DNA from: Sphingomicrobium sp. XHP0239 | Lineage (GTDB): Bacteria > Pseudomonadota > Alphaproteobacteria > Sphingomonadales > Sphingomonadaceae | Length of the DNA stretch: 64,000 bases | NCBI RefSeq assembly: GCF_039555325.1 | Contig: NZ_CP154608.1 | Location: 2,294,001-2,358,000, forward strand | Reading direction: 5' to 3' | In this document: positions 36,391-45,769 of the stretch, in pieces | How positions within the stretch are numbered: the first letter of the stretch is position 1 | Layout of the letters: each line of letters opens with the position of its first letter | The notes under the pieces: model-generated | Seen by the model: only the letters and a program-made list of their open reading frames with translations | Databases searched by the model: none | Told to the model about the DNA's origin: nothing | Program-made: the position numbers and the translations under genes

Positions 36391-37421
36391 AGAAATTTCT
36401 TCTCGTTCCCATGGCGCTGGCGCTGACAGCCTGTCCGCCGCCCGAGGGACATGTCTATTCTGCCTCGTCACCTGAGGCTTCAGAACGCGCTCGCGCCGAT
36501 TTGCAGCCGGTTCTGGACCGGCATGGTTTCGATGGGGACCTTCGCGTTTCCGGCGGCCGGCTCGACGGCGCGCGGGTAGGAAGGATGCGTGTCTGGCCTT
36601 GGGCGAGCGTCACCAAGCAGATCGTTGCCGTCATGGTGATGCAGGAGGTCGAGGCGGGGCGTCTCGACCTCGACACGCCCGTGTCCGACTATGTCGACTG
36701 GCCGGAATCGAGTGAGGATTTCGTGCCCCCCACCTTGCGGCAGTTGCTGAAGCACCAGTCGGGGCTCTTGGACCAAGAACCACGCTTCGGACAGCCGGAT
36801 GCCGTTCCCCCCGAGGACTATGAGTGTTCGCGGCAAATCGACGCGGCGGGCGGCGCCTTCGTTTACAACAATTGCGACACGATCATCGCCGCGTCCGTTC
36901 TCGAGGCATTGACGCGCCACTCGATCGGCGAACTGTTCCACGAGCGGATCGCCGCGCCGCTCGGGCTGGCCTCGTCGGGCTTCGCAACCGCAGAGACCCC
37001 GCTCGCGGACAGCCGCGACGGGTCGCTGACGCCCCATGACGTTTCGCTCTATGGCGCGGCCGGCGGGCTGGCGGGGACGCCCGAGGGGCTGGTCGTCGTG
37101 TCGCGGGCGCTGCTCGACGGACGCTTGCTCGGCGAGGCCGCGCGGGCCGAGATGTGGCGGGGCGATCCGGAGCTGGGTTATACGGCGCTCGGCCAATGGG
37201 ACGTGACGCTCCCGCTGGACGGTTGCGACGCCCCCGTCCGCATTATCGAACGGCGCGGCGCCGTCCCCGGCTATCAGGCACGCAACTTTATCCTCCCCGA
37301 CCTCGGCATCGTCGTCGTCGCCTTCATCGGGCGTAGCGAGGAGAACTATTCTTTTGGAGAGCCGTGGTCGGGTGAGGGTCTCAGCTACGATCTGCTCTCC
37401 GCTGCGGCGTGCGGCGACTGA
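36387..37421 (+). CDS. Serine hydrolase, class C beta-lactamase/DD-peptidase-like lipoprotein
   Basis: A 344-residue protein with a lipoprotein-type start (lipobox LTAC, Cys16) and penicillin-binding fold motifs: SVTK at 74-77 (S-x-x-K) and YNN at 160-162. The third motif is not a clear KTG; ERRGAVPGYQ occupies the expected region. Such proteins are esterases, DD-peptidases or beta-lactamases, and sequence cannot say which. It is unusual between pyrE and pdxJ; the GTG start overlaps the pyrE stop (GTGA). Confidence 0.85.
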   Translation: MKKFLLVPMALALTACPPPEGHVYSASSPEASERARADLQPVLDRHGFDGDLRVSGGRLDGARVGRMRVWPWASVTKQIVAVMVMQEVEAGRLDLDTPVSDYVDWPESSEDFVPPTLRQLLKHQSGLLDQEPRFGQPDAVPPEDYECSRQIDAAGGAFVYNNCDTIIAASVLEALTRHSIGELFHERIAAPLGLASSGFATAETPLADSRDGSLTPHDVSLYGAAGGLAGTPEGLVVVSRALLDGRLLGEAARAEMWRGDPELGYTALGQWDVTLPLDGCDAPVRIIERRGAVPGYQARNFILPDLGIVVVAFIGRSEENYSFGEPWSGEGLSYDLLSAAACGD

Positions 37422-38170
37422 TGGCCGAGCTTCGTTCGCTCCGCCTCGGGGTCAACATCGACCATGTCGCGACCGTCCGGAATGCGCGGGGCGGCGATCA
37501 TCCCGACCCCGTTCGTGCGGCCGAAATCGTCGCGGTTTGCGGCGGCGACGGCATTACCGCTCATCTCCGCGAGGATCGGCGTCATATCCGCGACGAGGAT
37601 CTGCGACGCATCCAGGATGCGACGGACCTTCCGCTCAATCTCGAAATGGCGGCGACCGACGAAATGCTCGCCATCGCGCTCCGCCATCGGCCGCATGCCG
37701 CCTGCATCGTTCCCGAGAAGCGCGAGGAGCGGACCACGGAAGGCGGGCTCGATGCCGCGGGACAGCATAATCACCTCGCCCGCTACGTCGGCGCGCTCAA
37801 CGATGCCGGGATCCGCGTCAGCCTGTTCATCGAGGCGAGCGAGCGGCAACTGGACGCCGCGCATCGTCTCGGCGCTCCGGTGGTCGAATTCCATACCGGC
37901 GAGTATGCGCACGCGGGTCTCGACGGCGACCCCGAACGCGTGGAGCGCGAACTGCGACGTATCGCCGACATGGCCGCACTCGCGGCGAAGAACGGGATCG
38001 AACCTCACGCGGGGCACGGCCTCACCTACGAGAACGTCCAGCCGATCGCGGCCATTCCGCAGCTCGCGGAACTCAACATCGGACATTACCTTATCGGCGA
38101 GGCGATCTTCACGGGGCTGGAAAGCGCCGTTCTGCGGATGCGCGAGCTCATGGACGCGGCGCGCGGATGA
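37421..38170 (+). CDS. pdxJ: Pyridoxine 5'-phosphate synthase
   Basis: A 249-residue TIM-barrel enzyme that makes pyridoxine 5'-phosphate from 1-deoxyxylulose-5-phosphate and 3-amino-2-oxopropyl phosphate. Signatures are [42 protein letters not shown] and GHGLTYENV. pdxJ followed by acpS is a common bacterial pair. The ATG overlaps the preceding stop by 1 nt. Confidence 0.97.
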   Translation: MAELRSLRLGVNIDHVATVRNARGGDHPDPVRAAEIVAVCGGDGITAHLREDRRHIRDEDLRRIQDATDLPLNLEMAATDEMLAIALRHRPHAACIVPEKREERTTEGGLDAAGQHNHLARYVGALNDAGIRVSLFIEASERQLDAAHRLGAPVVEFHTGEYAHAGLDGDPERVERELRRIADMAALAAKNGIEPHAGHGLTYENVQPIAAIPQLAELNIGHYLIGEAIFTGLESAVLRMRELMDAARG

Positions 38171-38574
38171 TCGTCGGTCTCGGTAGCGACTTGTGCAGTA
38201 TCGAGCGGATACAGGCATCGCTCGATCGCTTCGGCGAACGGTTCGAGCATCGCGTCTTTACCGATACGGAACGTGCGAAGGCACGTCGCCGACCCTATAC
38301 GATCGCCGGCACCTACGCGAAGCGGTTCGCGGCGAAGGAGGCGTTCTCGAAGGCCGTGGGCACCGGATTCAAGCGCGGCGTCTTCATGAAGGACATCGGG
38401 GTCGTCAATGCACCTTCCGGCAAACCGACGCTCGCCCTGACGGGCGGTGCGCGGGCACGGCTTGACGCGATGACCCCGGCGGGCCACTCCATGACGGTCC
38501 ATCTCACGCTGACCGACGACCATCCGTGGGCGCAGGCGTTCGTGATCCTCGAGGCACTGCCGATAGAGGCCTGA
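38167..38574 (+). CDS. acpS: Holo-[acyl-carrier-protein] synthase
   Basis: A 135-residue phosphopantetheinyl transferase that activates ACP. The family marks are [14 protein letters not shown] with the metal Asp, and [15 protein letters not shown] with the Glu and Lys. It overlaps pdxJ by 4 nt (ATGA). Confidence 0.97.
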   Translation: MIVGLGSDLCSIERIQASLDRFGERFEHRVFTDTERAKARRRPYTIAGTYAKRFAAKEAFSKAVGTGFKRGVFMKDIGVVNAPSGKPTLALTGGARARLDAMTPAGHSMTVHLTLTDDHPWAQAFVILEALPIEA

Positions 38575-39555
38575 TTGAGTAGCTCTGCCCCACCCGAAAC
38601 CTCTGCACCGCTGTCGAACGAGGGTGCCGAGGAAGTCGTCGACGCTCCGCCGCGCCGCAAATGGACCGCGGGCAGGATGGCTGGCGTCGTCTGGGACGAA
38701 CTGCGCGGGCTCTTCTGGGTGATGCTCGCGGTTCTGGGTTTTCACAGCTTCATCGCCAAGCCCTTCTACATTCCGTCGGAAAGCATGATGCCGATCCTGC
38801 TCGAAGGCGACCGGCTGCTCGTGAGCAAATTTCCCTATGGCTATAGCCATGTGTCCCCGACCATCCCCAACCCCGCCGCGCTGACGCGGATGTTGCTGCT
38901 GGGCGGTCCGGCGGAACCGTGGAGCATCGTGTTGCCGTCGGTGGGCGGGCGACTGTTCGGACGTTATCCGACGCGCGGTGACATCGTCATCGTGACGCCG
39001 CCGACACGTTCGGACGATTACATCAAGCGCGTCATCGGTCTGCCGGGCGACACGATCGCCGTCACCGGCGGTCGCCTGGTCATCAACGGCACGGCGGTGA
39101 AGGCCGAACGTCGTCCGCCTGCGCTCATTCCGGTGGATGCCAACATGCCCTGTGGCCTGTTCGACGGCACGCGGATGCGCACGACCGACGGTGCGCTCGT
39201 CTGCCAGTTGCCGATCGTCCGCGAGACGCTGCCCAATGGTGTCTCGTTCGATACCGTCGACATGGGCTATCGCCAGTCGAGCGACGAATTCGGTCCGATC
39301 ACCGTACCCGACGGACACGTATTCCTGATGGGCGACAACCGTGACCGTTCGTCGGACAGCCGGGTCGAGTTGGAATTCGGCGGCCTCGGCGGTGCGGTGC
39401 CGGTCGAACGGATTGGCGGGCGCGCGGAATTCATCACGTTCAGCCTCGACGGCACGACACGGCTGAGCCCGGCGACGTGGTTCACGAGCCTTCGCGACGG
39501 ACGCTCATGGTCCGGACTTCGGGCGCGCCCCACCACGAACGAGGAGCGAGAATAG
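38575..39555 (+). CDS. lepB: Signal peptidase I
   Basis: A 326-residue membrane serine protease that removes Sec signal peptides. Catalytic Ser70 is in IPSESMMP and Lys151 in YIKRVIGLPGD. The C-terminal box MGDNRDRSSDSR is present. A ~40-residue Pro/Glu-rich cytosolic segment precedes the single helix, and the periplasmic region is enlarged between Ser and Lys. The TTG start directly follows the acpS stop. Confidence 0.95.
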   Translation: MSSSAPPETSAPLSNEGAEEVVDAPPRRKWTAGRMAGVVWDELRGLFWVMLAVLGFHSFIAKPFYIPSESMMPILLEGDRLLVSKFPYGYSHVSPTIPNPAALTRMLLLGGPAEPWSIVLPSVGGRLFGRYPTRGDIVIVTPPTRSDDYIKRVIGLPGDTIAVTGGRLVINGTAVKAERRPPALIPVDANMPCGLFDGTRMRTTDGALVCQLPIVRETLPNGVSFDTVDMGYRQSSDEFGPITVPDGHVFLMGDNRDRSSDSRVELEFGGLGGAVPVERIGGRAEFITFSLDGTTRLSPATWFTSLRDGRSWSGLRARPTTNEERE

Positions 39556-39556
39556 G

Positions 39557-40654
39557 ATGGTGGCGCCCGATCCTCAGACGACCGGCCCCACCGAAATCGA
39601 GGATCCGCGCCTTCGGTTGGAGGTCAAGAAAGCGCTGATCTGGCTCGGCATGGCGACGCTGTTCGCGCTCGTCATTCTAGCGGCCGGCCCCCTGTTGCTC
39701 ATCGTCGCGGGCATGATCTTTGCGGTCGCCCTCGACGGCGGGACGCGGCTTCTGGGCAGGGTCCTTCCCATCGGGCGCGGCTGGCGTCTCATGCTGGTCA
39801 TCATCGGGGTGTTCGGGTTTCTCGGCTGGACCGTCTGGACAGCCGGTACCGCGTTCGTCGCGCAATTCGCGGCGTTGCGGGAGCTCGTCGTCGGCCAGTT
39901 CGAACGGCTTCTGGCCTGGGCATCGGCAAGCGGCATGATCGACGACATGAGCATCGACGCCGTGTCGGGCCAGATGTTCGCATCGGTCGGGCGCGTCACC
40001 AGCCTTCTGGGATCCGCGATCGGCGCCCTCACCGCGTCTCTCCTCGTCGTCGTGATTGGGATCTTCATTGCCGCCGAACCGCGCCTCTACGATCGCGGCG
40101 TGGGATGGATGCTGCCGAGGCGAATGCGCCCGTCCTTCTACGAGATTTCCGACCAGGTCGGCTGGGCACTGCGACGCCTGCTCGCCGGACGGCTGATCGG
40201 CATGTTCATCGAAGGGCTGTTCACGTACGTCATGCTGACGCTGGGCGCGCGGTTGCTGGGGCTGCCTAGCTTTCCGCTCGCGGGGCTGTTGGCACTGCTG
40301 ACCGGGCTGTTCGCATTCATTCCCAACGTCGGCGCAGTCCTGTCGGGGATGCTGATGATCGCGGTCGGCTTCTCGCTTTCCCAAGAAGCGGGGTTCTACG
40401 CCATCTTCGTCTATCTGTTCGTCCAGAACTTCGACGGCTACGTCGTCATTCCGATGATCGCGCGGCGCACCGTCGACCTGGCGCCCGCGTTGGTGCTGGC
40501 GACGCAGATCATCATGGGAACGTTGTTCGGGATCCTCGGCCTCATGCTGGCCGATCCGGTCGTGGCCGCGATCAAGGCCGCGCTCGAACGCTACAGCGCC
40601 TTCCGCGACGAACAGGCCAACATTGCCGCTTCGCGCAAACCCAAAGTCTTGTGA
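39557..40654 (+). CDS. AI-2E family transporter (PerM-like)
   Basis: A 365-residue polytopic protein of the AI-2 exporter/PerM family. Family blocks include GRLIGMFIEGLFTYVMLTLGARLLGLP, GLFAFIPNVGAVLSG and the C-terminal DPVVAAIKAALE. The name derives from E. coli TqsA, but most members have unknown substrates. It is the last gene of the pyrE-led operon and starts 1 nt after lepB. Confidence 0.88.
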   Translation: MVAPDPQTTGPTEIEDPRLRLEVKKALIWLGMATLFALVILAAGPLLLIVAGMIFAVALDGGTRLLGRVLPIGRGWRLMLVIIGVFGFLGWTVWTAGTAFVAQFAALRELVVGQFERLLAWASASGMIDDMSIDAVSGQMFASVGRVTSLLGSAIGALTASLLVVVIGIFIAAEPRLYDRGVGWMLPRRMRPSFYEISDQVGWALRRLLAGRLIGMFIEGLFTYVMLTLGARLLGLPSFPLAGLLALLTGLFAFIPNVGAVLSGMLMIAVGFSLSQEAGFYAIFVYLFVQNFDGYVVIPMIARRTVDLAPALVLATQIIMGTLFGILGLMLADPVVAAIKAALERYSAFRDEQANIAASRKPKVL

Positions 40655-40672
40655 TCGCCGACTAGCCGCCGA

Positions 40673-41266
40673 CTAGGGGGTCGGCGTCCCGATCGGCGGC
40701 GGGCCAGCGCCTTCGACGGGCGGGGGGCCTTCGCCCGGCGCCGTGGGCGGCGGTCCGCCACCACCCTGCATCTGCTGCTGCTGCGCAATCAGCATCGGGG
40801 CGATCCCGCGGCCGACTTCGACGATCGTCAATTCGAAGACCAAGTCGGAATTGGGCGGAATCGGCGATCCGGGGCGCACTTCCGAGCCATAAGCCTGCTC
40901 GGCCGGCAGGAACAGGCGGTAGCGGCCGCCCGGACGCATCTGGGTCCAGACTTCGGCGAACCCGGGGACCAGGGCCTGCGCGTACATGGGTACCGGCGAG
41001 CCCGTCGTATCCTCGAACACCTCGCCCGTGGCTGCGAGCGAACCGACATATTCGACCAGCGCCGCGTCATCGAGGGTCATCGGCTCGTCTTCGCCCTGTT
41101 CGAGGACGCGAAGATTGACGCCGGTCTCGCTGGTCTCACCCTGCAAGGGAGAGGTCGAACAAGTCGCGAGCGCGAACGCCAGCGCAACCAGTACCGCCAT
41201 CGCGATCCAGAACTTCAGGAGCGAACCCTTGGCGATCGGACGCAACGGTACCTGGGTGGCCGACAT
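40673..41266 (-). CDS. FKBP-type peptidyl-prolyl isomerase (membrane-anchored)
   Basis: A 197-residue protein. An N-terminal hydrophobic anchor (FWIAMAVLVALAFALATC) may be a helix or lipobox with Cys at its end. An FKBP domain follows (ALVEYVGSLAATGEVFEDT, ALVPGFAEVWTQMRPGGRYRLFLP, LVFELTIVEV), and then a Gln- and Gly/Pro-rich tail. It is probably periplasmic. It is convergent with the AI-2E gene and lies downstream of rpsU on the same strand. Confidence 0.88.
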   Translation of the reverse strand: MSATQVPLRPIAKGSLLKFWIAMAVLVALAFALATCSTSPLQGETSETGVNLRVLEQGEDEPMTLDDAALVEYVGSLAATGEVFEDTTGSPVPMYAQALVPGFAEVWTQMRPGGRYRLFLPAEQAYGSEVRPGSPIPPNSDLVFELTIVEVGRGIAPMLIAQQQQMQGGGGPPPTAPGEGPPPVEGAGPPPIGTPTP

Positions 41267-41344
41267 TGCAGATGCTCCTGAAGGAGAAGGCTGGCGGACC
41301 GAACATTCGGCCCGAAGAGAAAGGCGTGAAGGGGATGGGTCCCC

Positions 41345-41551
41345 TTAGCGACCGCCCTCGCGTTCCATACGCTTGCGCTCGAGCTTGCGCGCACGACGCA
41401 CGGCAGCGGCCTTTTCACGGGCACGCTTTTCGCTCGGCTTTTCGTAATGGCGGCGCAGCTTCATCTCGCGATAGACGCCTTCACGCTGCAGCTTCTTCTT
41501 GAGCGCGCGCAGCGCTTGGTCGACGTTGTTGTCGCGAACGATAATCTGCAT
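41345..41551 (-). CDS. rpsU: 30S ribosomal protein S21
   Basis: A 68-residue, highly basic protein with the S21 core [40 protein letters not shown] and an Arg/Lys-rich C-terminus. The leader upstream contains a hairpin that includes an AAGGAG element. Confidence 0.97.
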   Translation of the reverse strand: MQIIVRDNNVDQALRALKKKLQREGVYREMKLRRHYEKPSEKRAREKAAAVRRARKLERKRMEREGGR

Positions 41552-41581
41552 AAAAAACCACCAGCTCCTTTGACCGGAGCC
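41552..41581 (-). promoter_or_regulatory. Candidate rpsU leader hairpin hiding a Shine-Dalgarno sequence
   Basis: Read leftward, GCTCC-GGTCAAA-GGAGC forms a 5-bp stem (extendable by a wobble pair) whose loop and 3' arm contain AAAGGAG, followed by TGGTGG and six T just before the rpsU ATG. AAGGAG is 13 nt from the ATG, which is long. The shape could regulate rpsU translation or simply be chance. Confidence 0.3.
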
Positions 41582-41841
41582 GCACGGACGGGCACCGGAA
41601 AATGATCATGAGAATCGGATCGTCCGGCCGCAGTGCGACCGACGAAGAAGGGGCGCCCCTAACAGGAAGCGCCTATCGAGGCAACTCTTATAGCAGGTCC
41701 CGATCGGTTTGTCGCGTGGCAGAAGTGCGATGAACCGTGGCACTCCGCTGCCCAGACGACGGATCGGCCTCATGACCGGTTAACCTTCTGTTGTTTATAA
41801 GGTTTCCCGAATCACGAACCATGTGGGGAGGGACCGGGCGT

Positions 41842-42489
41842 ATGCAGCTTGGACGGCGAGACTTGTTGAAAATGGCAGGCGCGGGGGCGGCGATCAGCGC
41901 GCTTCCGGGAGCCGCGGCGGCGCAGATGCTGCCCCGCGTGCCCGTTCCCCAGCTTCCAAACATCGCCGCGCCCCGAGGCGTCGACCGCGCGCTGTTCGAG
42001 CGTGCCCGCGCGGCGCTCATGCGTCATTCGGACCGCATCCGGCACCGCGACCGCATCGGTATCGTCGACTACAGCCTGCGTTCGGACGAGGCGCGCTTCC
42101 ATATCGTCGACACCGCGACCGGTCAGACGCGCAGCCATCTCGTCAGCCACGGCAGCGGTTCGGACCGCAACCACAACGGCTTTCTCGACCATTTCTCGAA
42201 CCAGCATAACAGCTATGCGACCAGCGCGGGCACCTACCAGACCGCCAACCGCTATCACGGCAAATACGGCCTCTCAATGAAGCTGCACGGGTTGGACGAC
42301 AGCAATTCCAACGCTTTCTCGCGCTACATCGTCATGCACTCGGCCTGGTATGCCGAACAGGATATGGTCCACAAGCATGGCAAGCTCGGACGGTCGCAGG
42401 GCTGCTTCGCGCTCGGACGCGCCGACCATTGGAGCGCGATGGACCTGCTCGGCGACGGCCGCATGATTTACGCCGACAAGCTGGCGTAA
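41842..42489 (+). CDS. Tat-exported murein L,D-transpeptidase-like protein (YkuD_2 type)
   Basis: A 215-residue protein. The N-terminus LGRRDLLKMAGAGAA is a twin-arginine signal, with cleavage expected after AAAA near residue 27. The catalytic region has HSAWYAEQD (His166) and GRSQGCFALG (Cys188), the cysteine-peptidase pattern of the YkuD_2/PF13645 group. ATG at 41842 chosen because the Tat motif then sits at residues 4-10; ATG at 41821 is possible. It shares a bidirectional terminator with a second, unrelated L,D-transpeptidase. Confidence 0.87.
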   Translation: MQLGRRDLLKMAGAGAAISALPGAAAAQMLPRVPVPQLPNIAAPRGVDRALFERARAALMRHSDRIRHRDRIGIVDYSLRSDEARFHIVDTATGQTRSHLVSHGSGSDRNHNGFLDHFSNQHNSYATSAGTYQTANRYHGKYGLSMKLHGLDDSNSNAFSRYIVMHSAWYAEQDMVHKHGKLGRSQGCFALGRADHWSAMDLLGDGRMIYADKLA

Positions 42490-42511
42490 CTTCACCGCTT
42501 CCGACGACAAT

Positions 42512-42548
42512 AAAAAGCCCCGCCGGCGACCGCCGACGGGGCTTTTTT
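42512..42548. terminator. Bidirectional intrinsic terminator between the two transpeptidase genes
   Basis: An 11-bp perfect stem AAAAAGCCCCG / CGGGGCTTTTT encloses a GC-rich loop that can pair further. A-run on one side and T-run on the other allow it to work for both convergent genes. Confidence 0.88.
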
Positions 42549-42568
42549 CTTGATATGTTGATGCGCGA

Positions 42569-43909
42569 CTAGTTCAGCGCCGCAACCTCGTCGCGCGGGG
42601 CGAGCGGATCGGCGCCGCGGGGGGCGTCGTTCAGCGTCGCCAGCACCGGCTTGTCGCGGTTGTAGATGTCCTCGTAGGCGAGGATGTCGCCGTCGGCTTT
42701 CGCCACCGCCGAGAAATAGACGATGTGCACGGGGATCGGCTTCACGAACTTGGCACCCGTATTCTCACCCGAATTGATCACTTCGGCAGTCTTCGCCGCG
42801 GACCAGTCGCCACCGTCTTCCTCGAGCAGGATCGTCGCGAGCTTGAGGATATTTTCGGTCCGGATGCAGCCGTGACTGCGTGCCCGTTCCTCGGCGTTGA
42901 ACAGCCCCCGCGCGTTGGTGTCGTGCAGATAGATGAGGTGCGGATTGTACATCACGAACTTGACGCGACCCAGCGAATTGGACGGCCCCGGCGGCTGGCG
43001 CCAGCGGATGATCGAGCCGTCGTCGCCCCGCACGGCTTCGTAGCCGGCCTTGCCCCGCACTTCGGGTTCGATCGACTTGGGCACGTTCCAGTAGGGATTG
43101 AAGATCACGCCCGTCGCTTCGACCGACAGTTGCGGCGTCGGGGTGTTTTTCGCTCCGGCGACCGCGCGGTGGCGCGACAGGGTCTCGCCATTCTCGACCA
43201 GCGCCGCGGTATAGGCGGGCACGTTCACGATGATGTAGCGATCGCCCAGATCGCGCGGCAACCAGCGCCAGCGATCCATGTTGAGCCGAATTTCCGCGAC
43301 ATTCTTCGCGCGGGCAGCGCTGCCCTTGCCGATTTCTTTCTTCAACGCAGCCTTCAGGGCTTCGTACTGCGGATGTGTAGGCATCAGCGCGTCGAGGCTG
43401 CCGGTAATGTCGTTGTCGTAGAGCGCGCGCAGCGTCAGGTACCGCAGATCGCCTTCTTTCTGCAGATCGGGGTCCACGACATGCCAGTCGATCCGCGACT
43501 TTTCGCCCGCATGACCACGCGCCAGATCGTTCGCCAGCCGTTCGTATCGCTCGGTTGCGGCGGCGGAGACCTCTTCGGCACTGCCCGAGGCGCGGATCGC
43601 GCGCAGCCCTGCCGCGTCATAGTCCGCCGGGGTCAACCCATGCTGATGAATGACGTCGATGTAGGACAGGAGTTCGTCAACGTCTCCGGCCTGCCAGACG
43701 GGGACCGCCTGGACTGCGGCGCGCGACTGATCGTTGGCGACCGCATCCTGCGATGCGTCGACGGCGACTTCCTCGACCGGAACACGCGCATCGTCGGCGG
43801 GTGGCATGCTCGGCGGCGGCGGGGCTGCCAGCGCGGCAGCGGCCGGGATCAGGATGCTCGCCGCACCCAGTCGGACCATCGAATTCGTCAATATCGTCAC
43901 GTCTTCCAT
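42569..43909 (-). CDS. L,D-transpeptidase, YcbB/LdtD family
   Basis: A 446-residue cell-wall enzyme. It has a signal peptide or anchor (MVRLGAASILIPAAAALAA), an N-terminal scaffold region, and a YkuD catalytic domain with YLHDTN (His329) and ARSHGCIR (Cys348). The NMDRWRWLPRDLGDRYIIVNV linker is typical of the LdtD group. It makes 3-3 cross-links or attaches partners to peptidoglycan. The start is uncertain: GAGGGG abuts the ATG at 43909, and the ATG at 43879 gives a cleaner signal peptide. Confidence 0.92.
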   Translation of the reverse strand: MEDVTILTNSMVRLGAASILIPAAAALAAPPPPSMPPADDARVPVEEVAVDASQDAVANDQSRAAVQAVPVWQAGDVDELLSYIDVIHQHGLTPADYDAAGLRAIRASGSAEEVSAAATERYERLANDLARGHAGEKSRIDWHVVDPDLQKEGDLRYLTLRALYDNDITGSLDALMPTHPQYEALKAALKKEIGKGSAARAKNVAEIRLNMDRWRWLPRDLGDRYIIVNVPAYTAALVENGETLSRHRAVAGAKNTPTPQLSVEATGVIFNPYWNVPKSIEPEVRGKAGYEAVRGDDGSIIRWRQPPGPSNSLGRVKFVMYNPHLIYLHDTNARGLFNAEERARSHGCIRTENILKLATILLEEDGGDWSAAKTAEVINSGENTGAKFVKPIPVHIVYFSAVAKADGDILAYEDIYNRDKPVLATLNDAPRGADPLAPRDEVAALN

Positions 43910-44058
43910 CCCCTCGCAGCGCCGCGGATCGCGGCATTTCTGCTGTGTCCCCTATCACTTAGCAATATGATCGAAGCTGAACGGCTTGGCAAACGAAACC
44001 CGAATTGGTCGCTTTTTTGTTGCCACTTGTCGCACGAATCGCGCAGCGTATCGGGCAG

Positions 44059-44400
44059 ATGAAACAGGCGACTCAGGATAAGAAGATCGCGCGCATCGCT
44101 CCCGTCGACCCGGCGGTCGAACGGCGTCGCAGTCAGCGCCAGACGGTCGAGATCGACGCGCTGATGCGCGAGATGGGAGCCGAGGGTTTCGATGTACGCC
44201 TGATCGACCTGTCGACGCATGGCTTCCAGGCCGAGATCGTCGGCACCGAGGAAGTCGATGTCGGCGCGCGCATCTGGCTGATGGTGCAGGGCTGCGAGCG
44301 ACAGAGCGCGCTCGTCAAATGGATCGCGGGCGCGCGGCTGGGGGCGGAATTCGCGCAGCCGGTCGACGTCGACGCGCTTCTTTCGGGCGGCGTCGGCTAG
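44059..44400 (+). CDS. PilZ domain protein
   Basis: A 113-residue single-domain protein with the c-di-GMP-binding marks RRSQR (RxxxR, residues 23-27) and DLSTHG (D-x-S-x-x-G, residues 50-55), and a closing WIAGARLGAEF that fits the end of the PilZ barrel. It probably senses c-di-GMP in the cytosol; output unknown. The start at 44059 was chosen over one 18 codons upstream because it excludes sequence not needed by the domain. The stop overlaps the tesA stop (CTAG). Confidence 0.82.
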   Translation: MKQATQDKKIARIAPVDPAVERRRSQRQTVEIDALMREMGAEGFDVRLIDLSTHGFQAEIVGTEEVDVGARIWLMVQGCERQSALVKWIAGARLGAEFAQPVDVDALLSGGVG

Positions 44401-45041
44401 AGCGCGTCCAGTTCGCTCGTCGCGACCGGCAGCATGGCGGTCACGATCCGCTTGATCCCCCGATAGGTTGGATGGACCCCGTCCGGAAGCAGCATGCCAG
44501 GCTCGCTCGCTAGTTCCTGCGGAAGAAACGGATGGACCGTGACCCCGTACCGTTCGCCGAGCGACGTGTAGACGCCGTCGAACCGCTCGATATAGGCGCG
44601 ATCGTAATTCTGCGCCGCGGGAATGGCGGCGAGCAGCACGCGGATATCGTCCTGTTGAAAGCGTTCGATGAGCGCCGCGAGGTTGCGTTCCACCTCTGCC
44701 GGATCGACCGCGCGAAGCATGTCGTTGCCGCCCAGTTCGAGGATGACCATGTCAGGGGTGCGATCGAGATTGTCGAGCGTCCATTCGACCCGATCCAGGC
44801 CCTGCGCGCTGGTTTCGCCCGAAACGCCCGCGTCGATGACCCGCACCGTGCGCCCTTCGCGGCGCAACGCATCCTCGAGCTGCGGCGCGAACCCCAACCC
44901 TTCGTCGAGGCCGTAGCCGGCTGTCAGACTGTCCCCAAAGGCGAGGATGGTGACGGGTTCGGCACGGTCGGTCGAAGGCTGCGCGCCGCCCGTCGAGGGC
45001 AGGGCGAGAAGCATCAGCAGAAGAGCGAGGAGACGTAGCAT
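44397..45041 (-). CDS. tesA: Periplasmic GDSL arylesterase/lysophospholipase (TesA-like)
   Basis: A 214-residue SGNH hydrolase with a signal peptide ending near STGGAQ, block I AFGDSLTAGYG (Ser38), GGND (block III) and the C-terminal DGVHPTYRG with the Asp-His pair. E. coli TesA (thioesterase I/lysophospholipase L1) has the same layout. It is divergent from ybbA-ybbP, the same neighbourhood as in E. coli. Confidence 0.92.
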   Translation of the reverse strand: MLRLLALLLMLLALPSTGGAQPSTDRAEPVTILAFGDSLTAGYGLDEGLGFAPQLEDALRREGRTVRVIDAGVSGETSAQGLDRVEWTLDNLDRTPDMVILELGGNDMLRAVDPAEVERNLAALIERFQQDDIRVLLAAIPAAQNYDRAYIERFDGVYTSLGERYGVTVHPFLPQELASEPGMLLPDGVHPTYRGIKRIVTAMLPVATSELDAL

Positions 45042-45100
45042 GGACCTTATGGCGGCTAGCGCGATTGCGCGCGGGCCGCAATCTTTCTACCCGCGAGCTC

Positions 45101-45769
45101 ATGACCGACCCTCTTCTCTCCCTCTCCAATGTAACGTTTGGCCTCGGCAAGGGCGCCGCGCGCGTCGACATTCTGAAAGGGGTCGATCTGGCGCTGGCGC
45201 CCGGCGAGACGCTCGCGATCCTCGGGCCGTCGGGGTCGGGCAAGTCCTCGCTGATGAGCGTGATCGCGGGGCTCGACCGTCCCGACGGCGGCACCGTGCA
45301 GGTGCTGGGCGAGGAATTGACCGGCCTGTCGCAGGACCGGCTCGCGCAGCTTCGCGGACGACGGATCGGGATCGTGCTTCAGGACTTCCAGTTGCTGCCG
45401 ACGATGACCGCGCACGAGAATGTCGCGGTGCCGCTCGAACTGGCGGGCCGCGCCGATGCGGACGATCGCGCCCGGGCCGAGCTGGACCGGGTGGGGCTGG
45501 GCGACCGGATGACCCATTACCCTTCCCAGTTGTCGGGCGGCGAGCAACAGCGTGTCGCCATCGCCCGCGCCACCGCGCCGGGACCCGAATTGCTGCTGGC
45601 GGACGAACCGACCGGCAATCTCGACAGCGCCACCGGCGCGGCGATCGTCGAGCTGCTTTTCGACCGGGCGCGCAGCGAAGGCGCAGGCCTCGTCGTCATC
45701 ACCCATGACGCGGAACTCGCCGCGCGCGCCGACCGCACTCTTCACATGCGCGACGGAAAGCTGGCGTGA
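45101..45769 (+). CDS. ybbA: ABC transporter ATP-binding protein (YbbA/LolD-like)
   Basis: A 222-residue ATPase with Walker [10 protein letters not shown], a Q-loop in [17 protein letters not shown], signature [14 protein letters not shown] and Walker [14 protein letters not shown]. This is the MacB/LolD-type family that powers FtsX-like permeases. It is followed by its permease with a 4-nt overlap (GTGA). YbbA-YbbP in E. coli lies next to tesA, but its substrate is not settled. Confidence 0.92.
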   Translation: MTDPLLSLSNVTFGLGKGAARVDILKGVDLALAPGETLAILGPSGSGKSSLMSVIAGLDRPDGGTVQVLGEELTGLSQDRLAQLRGRRIGIVLQDFQLLPTMTAHENVAVPLELAGRADADDRARAELDRVGLGDRMTHYPSQLSGGEQQRVAIARATAPGPELLLADEPTGNLDSATGAAIVELLFDRARSEGAGLVVITHDAELAARADRTLHMRDGKLA

